DNA of 64,000 bases from Candidatus Onthovicinus excrementipullorum. Its GTDB lineage: Bacteria; Bacillota; Clostridia; Oscillospirales; Acutalibacteraceae. The position numbers and the translations under genes were made by a program. The stretch covers positions 1-64,000 of the forward strand of contig DVHG01000016.1 in NCBI GenBank assembly GCA_018712345.1. Direction: 5' to 3'. This document shows, one piece after another, positions 61,706-64,000 of the stretch (the stretch's first letter is position 1; each line of letters begins with the position of its first letter). The notes under the pieces are model-generated. The model worked only from the letters and a program-made list of their open reading frames with translations, did no database searches and had not been told where the DNA came from.

Positions 61706-63688
61706 TTACTCCTGCGTGCCGGTAATGGTCATTTCATCCCGGATCTCATGACCCTTGAAGGCACCCGCCGCTGTAATGACATTTTCACCCGGCCGGAGGA
61801 GCAGCTTCTTTTTCAGGATGAAAGGCACTCTTCCCCTCCTCTTCAGGGTAAAGCTCTGCTCTCCGCACGTCAGGCGAACCTCCGGGAGATTGGTGTAAAT
61901 CTTCACCCAGGTCTTGCCCGCAGGGCGCCTGTCATACCGGCGGGAGGCAAGATGGAGGACCGGCTGTTCGCTCCATGCGGCCTGATAGACATAATAGGCA
62001 TCCTTTTTCACCTTGCGGTCAAACGTAACCAGCCCCTTGTCATTGACGCCGTAGCGGTCCCCTTCGTGACGGCGATTGGACCCGAAATCAAACAGATTCC
62101 ACACAAATGTGGCCCACAGGTAATTGCGCTTTTGGATCTGCCTGATGAAGGACTCATGACAGAGCGCCTGATACTCCTCAGGATGCCATTCACCGTCCGG
62201 ATTGGGCTTCCTTTTGCTGAACGTATGCTGGTGGATACTCCCTCCCGCGCCGTACTCAGAGATGGCAACCGGCTTTTTGACCGAACGCCTCTGCGAATCC
62301 ATAAAGCGCCCCAGATCATGCCGGGTGGTTCCATACCAACCGGGATAATAGTTCCAAGCATAGAGGTCCGACTTCCACTTGCGCCCCTCCCGGATATTGA
62401 CGGCATGTGTGATCAGGCGCGTATCGTCCTCCTTGCGGGCAAGGGCGTACAGTTCCTCCATGAACGGGATCATCACCTTGTCAAATCGGGCGGCCACCTC
62501 ATTCTCCAGCCCCCAGAAGCAGATGGATGGATGATTGTAATTCTGCCGGATCATCTCGACCAGCTGTGACCGCACATTACCAAAGAACGTCCGGCGCTGA
62601 GCATCCGGCTGATCGTAAGAGCCGCTCCCACCGACTGTGTTGACAAACGGGATTTCCGCCCAGACGATAAGCCCATACTCATCGCACAGGTCATAGAAGA
62701 AATCGGCCTGGGGATAATGGGCCAGCCGGACCGCCGTGGCGCCGATATCATAGAGAATCTGGAAATCCTCACGGTGCTCCTTCTCCGTCAGGGCGTTCCC
62801 TAGGCCATCCCGGTCCTGGTGGCGGCTGACGCCGCGCAGCGGATAGGGATCCCCGTTAAGGAAAAATCCCTCATTCCGATCCACGCGGAAATAACGCAGC
62901 CCCACACGTGCCTCCGCGTAGTCCGTCTCCCCTCCTGCAACCAGTAGCCGGGCCGTAACCAGATAGCGGAAGGGGTCCTGCCGCCCGTTCCAGAGGTGTG
63001 GATATTCAATTGTGAAAGTCTCCTCCGCCTTAATCTGTTCCCCGGACCGGATACGTACGGGATGTGTGGCCTGCGCGACCGTCTTCTCCCCCTCCTGCAC
63101 GGAGATCTCCAGCACGGCATCCACCGGCTCCTCCAGATGATTCTCCGGCCAGGCCGTCACGGTGACGGCGGCCGAATACCAGCTTACGCCATCTGCCCGA
63201 ACTTTGAGCTGCTTATAACTTTTACTTTCACTGCCGAGGCATACACGCTCCCGGGCAATCAGATGGACATCGCGGTAAATCCCACCGTAAAAGGTAAAGT
63301 CCGCGTCAAGCGGAGCCACCGTCTGGAAATGGGAGTTATCCACGCGGACCTCCAACTCGTTTTCCCCAATTTGAATCAGATCAGTAATATCGAGCTGAAA
63401 CGCCGTATATCCGCCCGCATGCTCGCCGGCCAGCTTTCCGTTAACAAGGACACGCGCCGTTGCGTTGACACCCTCAAACAGCAGGTACACCTGTTTCCCC
63501 CGATAGGTGCCATCCAGCGTCAGACGGCGGCAATACCGGCACTCCCCGCGCCAATAATCAATGTTGAACTTGCCGGGCTCATAATTTTTGACACCGGTCT
63601 GGCCGTCCACATTATTCCAGGTGTGCGGCAGCGTTACCTGTTCCGCACACCCCTCCTTTTCAAAGGTCCAGTTGTCGTTGATCTTCAT
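61706..63688 (-). CDS. Glycoside hydrolase family 2 (beta-galactosidase-like)
   Basis: A 660-residue GH2 enzyme: jelly-roll sugar-binding domain (1-170, with LFEGVNATARVLVNGKLAGEHAGGYTAFQLDIT), immunoglobulin-like domain (170-280) and TIM barrel. The acid/base Glu is in SICFWGLENEVAARF and the nucleophile in PVAISEYGAGG. RGVSRHQDRDGLGNAL is the typical GH2 segment. It probably releases beta-galactose or a related sugar; no signal peptide is seen, so it is intracellular. The ATG at 63688 follows GAGAGGAAC. Confidence 0.94.
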   Translation of the reverse strand: MKINDNWTFEKEGCAEQVTLPHTWNNVDGQTGVKNYEPGKFNIDYWRGECRYCRRLTLDGTYRGKQVYLLFEGVNATARVLVNGKLAGEHAGGYTAFQLDITDLIQIGENELEVRVDNSHFQTVAPLDADFTFYGGIYRDVHLIARERVCLGSESKSYKQLKVRADGVSWYSAAVTVTAWPENHLEEPVDAVLEISVQEGEKTVAQATHPVRIRSGEQIKAEETFTIEYPHLWNGRQDPFRYLVTARLLVAGGETDYAEARVGLRYFRVDRNEGFFLNGDPYPLRGVSRHQDRDGLGNALTEKEHREDFQILYDIGATAVRLAHYPQADFFYDLCDEYGLIVWAEIPFVNTVGGSGSYDQPDAQRRTFFGNVRSQLVEMIRQNYNHPSICFWGLENEVAARFDKVMIPFMEELYALARKEDDTRLITHAVNIREGRKWKSDLYAWNYYPGWYGTTRHDLGRFMDSQRRSVKKPVAISEYGAGGSIHQHTFSKRKPNPDGEWHPEEYQALCHESFIRQIQKRNYLWATFVWNLFDFGSNRRHEGDRYGVNDKGLVTFDRKVKKDAYYVYQAAWSEQPVLHLASRRYDRRPAGKTWVKIYTNLPEVRLTCGEQSFTLKRRGRVPFILKKKLLLRPGENVITAAGAFKGHEIRDEMTITGTQE

Positions 63689-63845
63689 TGGTTGATCCCG
63701 TTCCTCTCTTCCCCTCTGAAAAATACTATTCACCAGTATAAAGTAAATTTGATAGAAAATCAAGAGTTTTGCCGTCACATCTCCAGGGATTCCGCCATAT
63801 TCTGAAACAGACGGCAATATGCCGGAGAAAAGGAGGGCGATCGCG

Positions 63846-64000
63846 GTGACTATCAGTCTGTGTATGATCGTAAAAGATGAGGAAAAGGTTCTGGCGCGGT
63901 GCCTGGACAGTGTGCGGAACTGTGTGGAGGAGATCATCATCGTGGACACGGGAAGCTCTGATACAACTAAAGAAATCGCCCGGCGATATACGGCACGCGT
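63846..64000 (+). CDS. Family 2 glycosyltransferase, N-terminal fragment
   Basis: The frame starts at a GTG after AGGAGGG and is open to the window end (about 51 residues). It reads TISLCMIVKDEEKVLARCLDSV...EEIIIVDTGSSDTTKEIA, the classic opening of GT2 proteins of the TPR-linked type that act on surface glycans. Divergent to the GH2 gene. The rest lies outside the window. Confidence 0.85.
   Translation, partial: MTISLCMIVKDEEKVLARCLDSVRNCVEEIIIVDTGSSDTTKEIARRYTAR

Noticed and set aside
61574..62569. Plus-strand frame of 331 codons within the GH2 gene
   Set aside because: Antisense to the GH2 catalytic domain with the NE and SEYG motifs; no independent signal.
1..64000. CRISPR array
   Set aside because: No regularly spaced short repeats were found; the only multiple repeats are the pairs listed.

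Overview
The window looks like chromosomal DNA of a fairly GC-rich, endospore-forming anaerobic Firmicute of the Clostridia, most likely Oscillospiraceae/Ruminococcaceae-like. The evidence is a complete spoIIIA operon (AA to AH), the spoIIAA-spoIIAB-sigF operon, spoIIGA-sigE, rubrerythrin, indolepyruvate:ferredoxin oxidoreductase, T-box, SAM-I and FMN riboswitches, and TnpV-type transposon remnants. The assignment below class level is inference. Most genes lie on the minus strand.

Layout. 1-1,130: the 3' end of a type I restriction HsdR gene followed by a TnpV cassette (mobile-element edge). 1,133-2,665: tyrS with its Tyr T-box leader. 2,674-12,480: a housekeeping operon read leftward: asp23, nusB, a TsaD-like M22 protein, xseA, xseB, ispA-type prenyl synthase, dxs, tlyA, nadK, argR, recN. 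12,534-17,479: spoIIIAA-AH. 17,616-20,438: a large YfhO-type membrane protein. 20,525-25,958: an aryl-2-oxoacid oxidation operon (two phenylacetate-CoA ligases, IorA, IorB, tandem-ACT protein) behind a strong promoter with a possible operator. 26,235-28,215: a metal-ligand-poor SodC-like protein, a candidate structured RNA, an acyltransferase-like protein and an orphan MazF. 28,433-32,848: metK with a SAM-I switch, ribU with an FMN switch, and a histidine kinase/response regulator pair. 33,036-36,754: an orphan fumarase beta subunit, a DivIVA protein, ndk, tRNA-Val, pnuC and an AraC regulator. 36,982-41,563: mscS, a CDF transporter, a low-GC acyltransferase islet with a broken C39 peptidase and a second copy of the CDF gene tail, then rubrerythrin. 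41,700-44,380: a hairpin-rich inverted-repeat element, an ECF sigma/DUF4179 pair, and D-2-hydroxyacid dehydrogenase wreckage. 44,381-48,800: phosphoribosyltransferase-like protein, glycosyltransferase, UDP-galactopyranose mutase, VanH-like dehydrogenase and a flavodoxin-domain protein. 49,000-51,408: metA and the spoIIA operon. 51,596-56,294: a DHHW/MBOAT O-acylation pair and sigE-spoIIGA. 56,426-58,534: a signal-peptidase-like pseudoenzyme and an EEP-family lipoprotein. 58,535-60,675: a low-GC islet with an HNH nuclease carrying five tandem repeats and flanked by near-identical 30-bp palindromic repeats. 60,676-64,000: PAP2 phosphatase, GH2 glycosidase and the start of a glycosyltransferase.

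How the genes work together: the window holds most of the early forespore and mother-cell control circuit (SpoIIAA/AB/SigF, SpoIIGA/SigE, the SpoIIIA channel), a pathway converting aryl-pyruvates to aryl-acetates with ATP gain, and cell-surface polysaccharide functions (Glf, glycosyltransferases, MBOAT/DHHW, YfhO). The most unusual items are the repeat-flanked HNH gene, the catalytically dead signal-peptidase-like protein with a non-canonical start, the duplicated CDF tail whose differences are all silent, and the structured RNA candidate near 26,661. All calls were made by reading the sequence; no database search was run.
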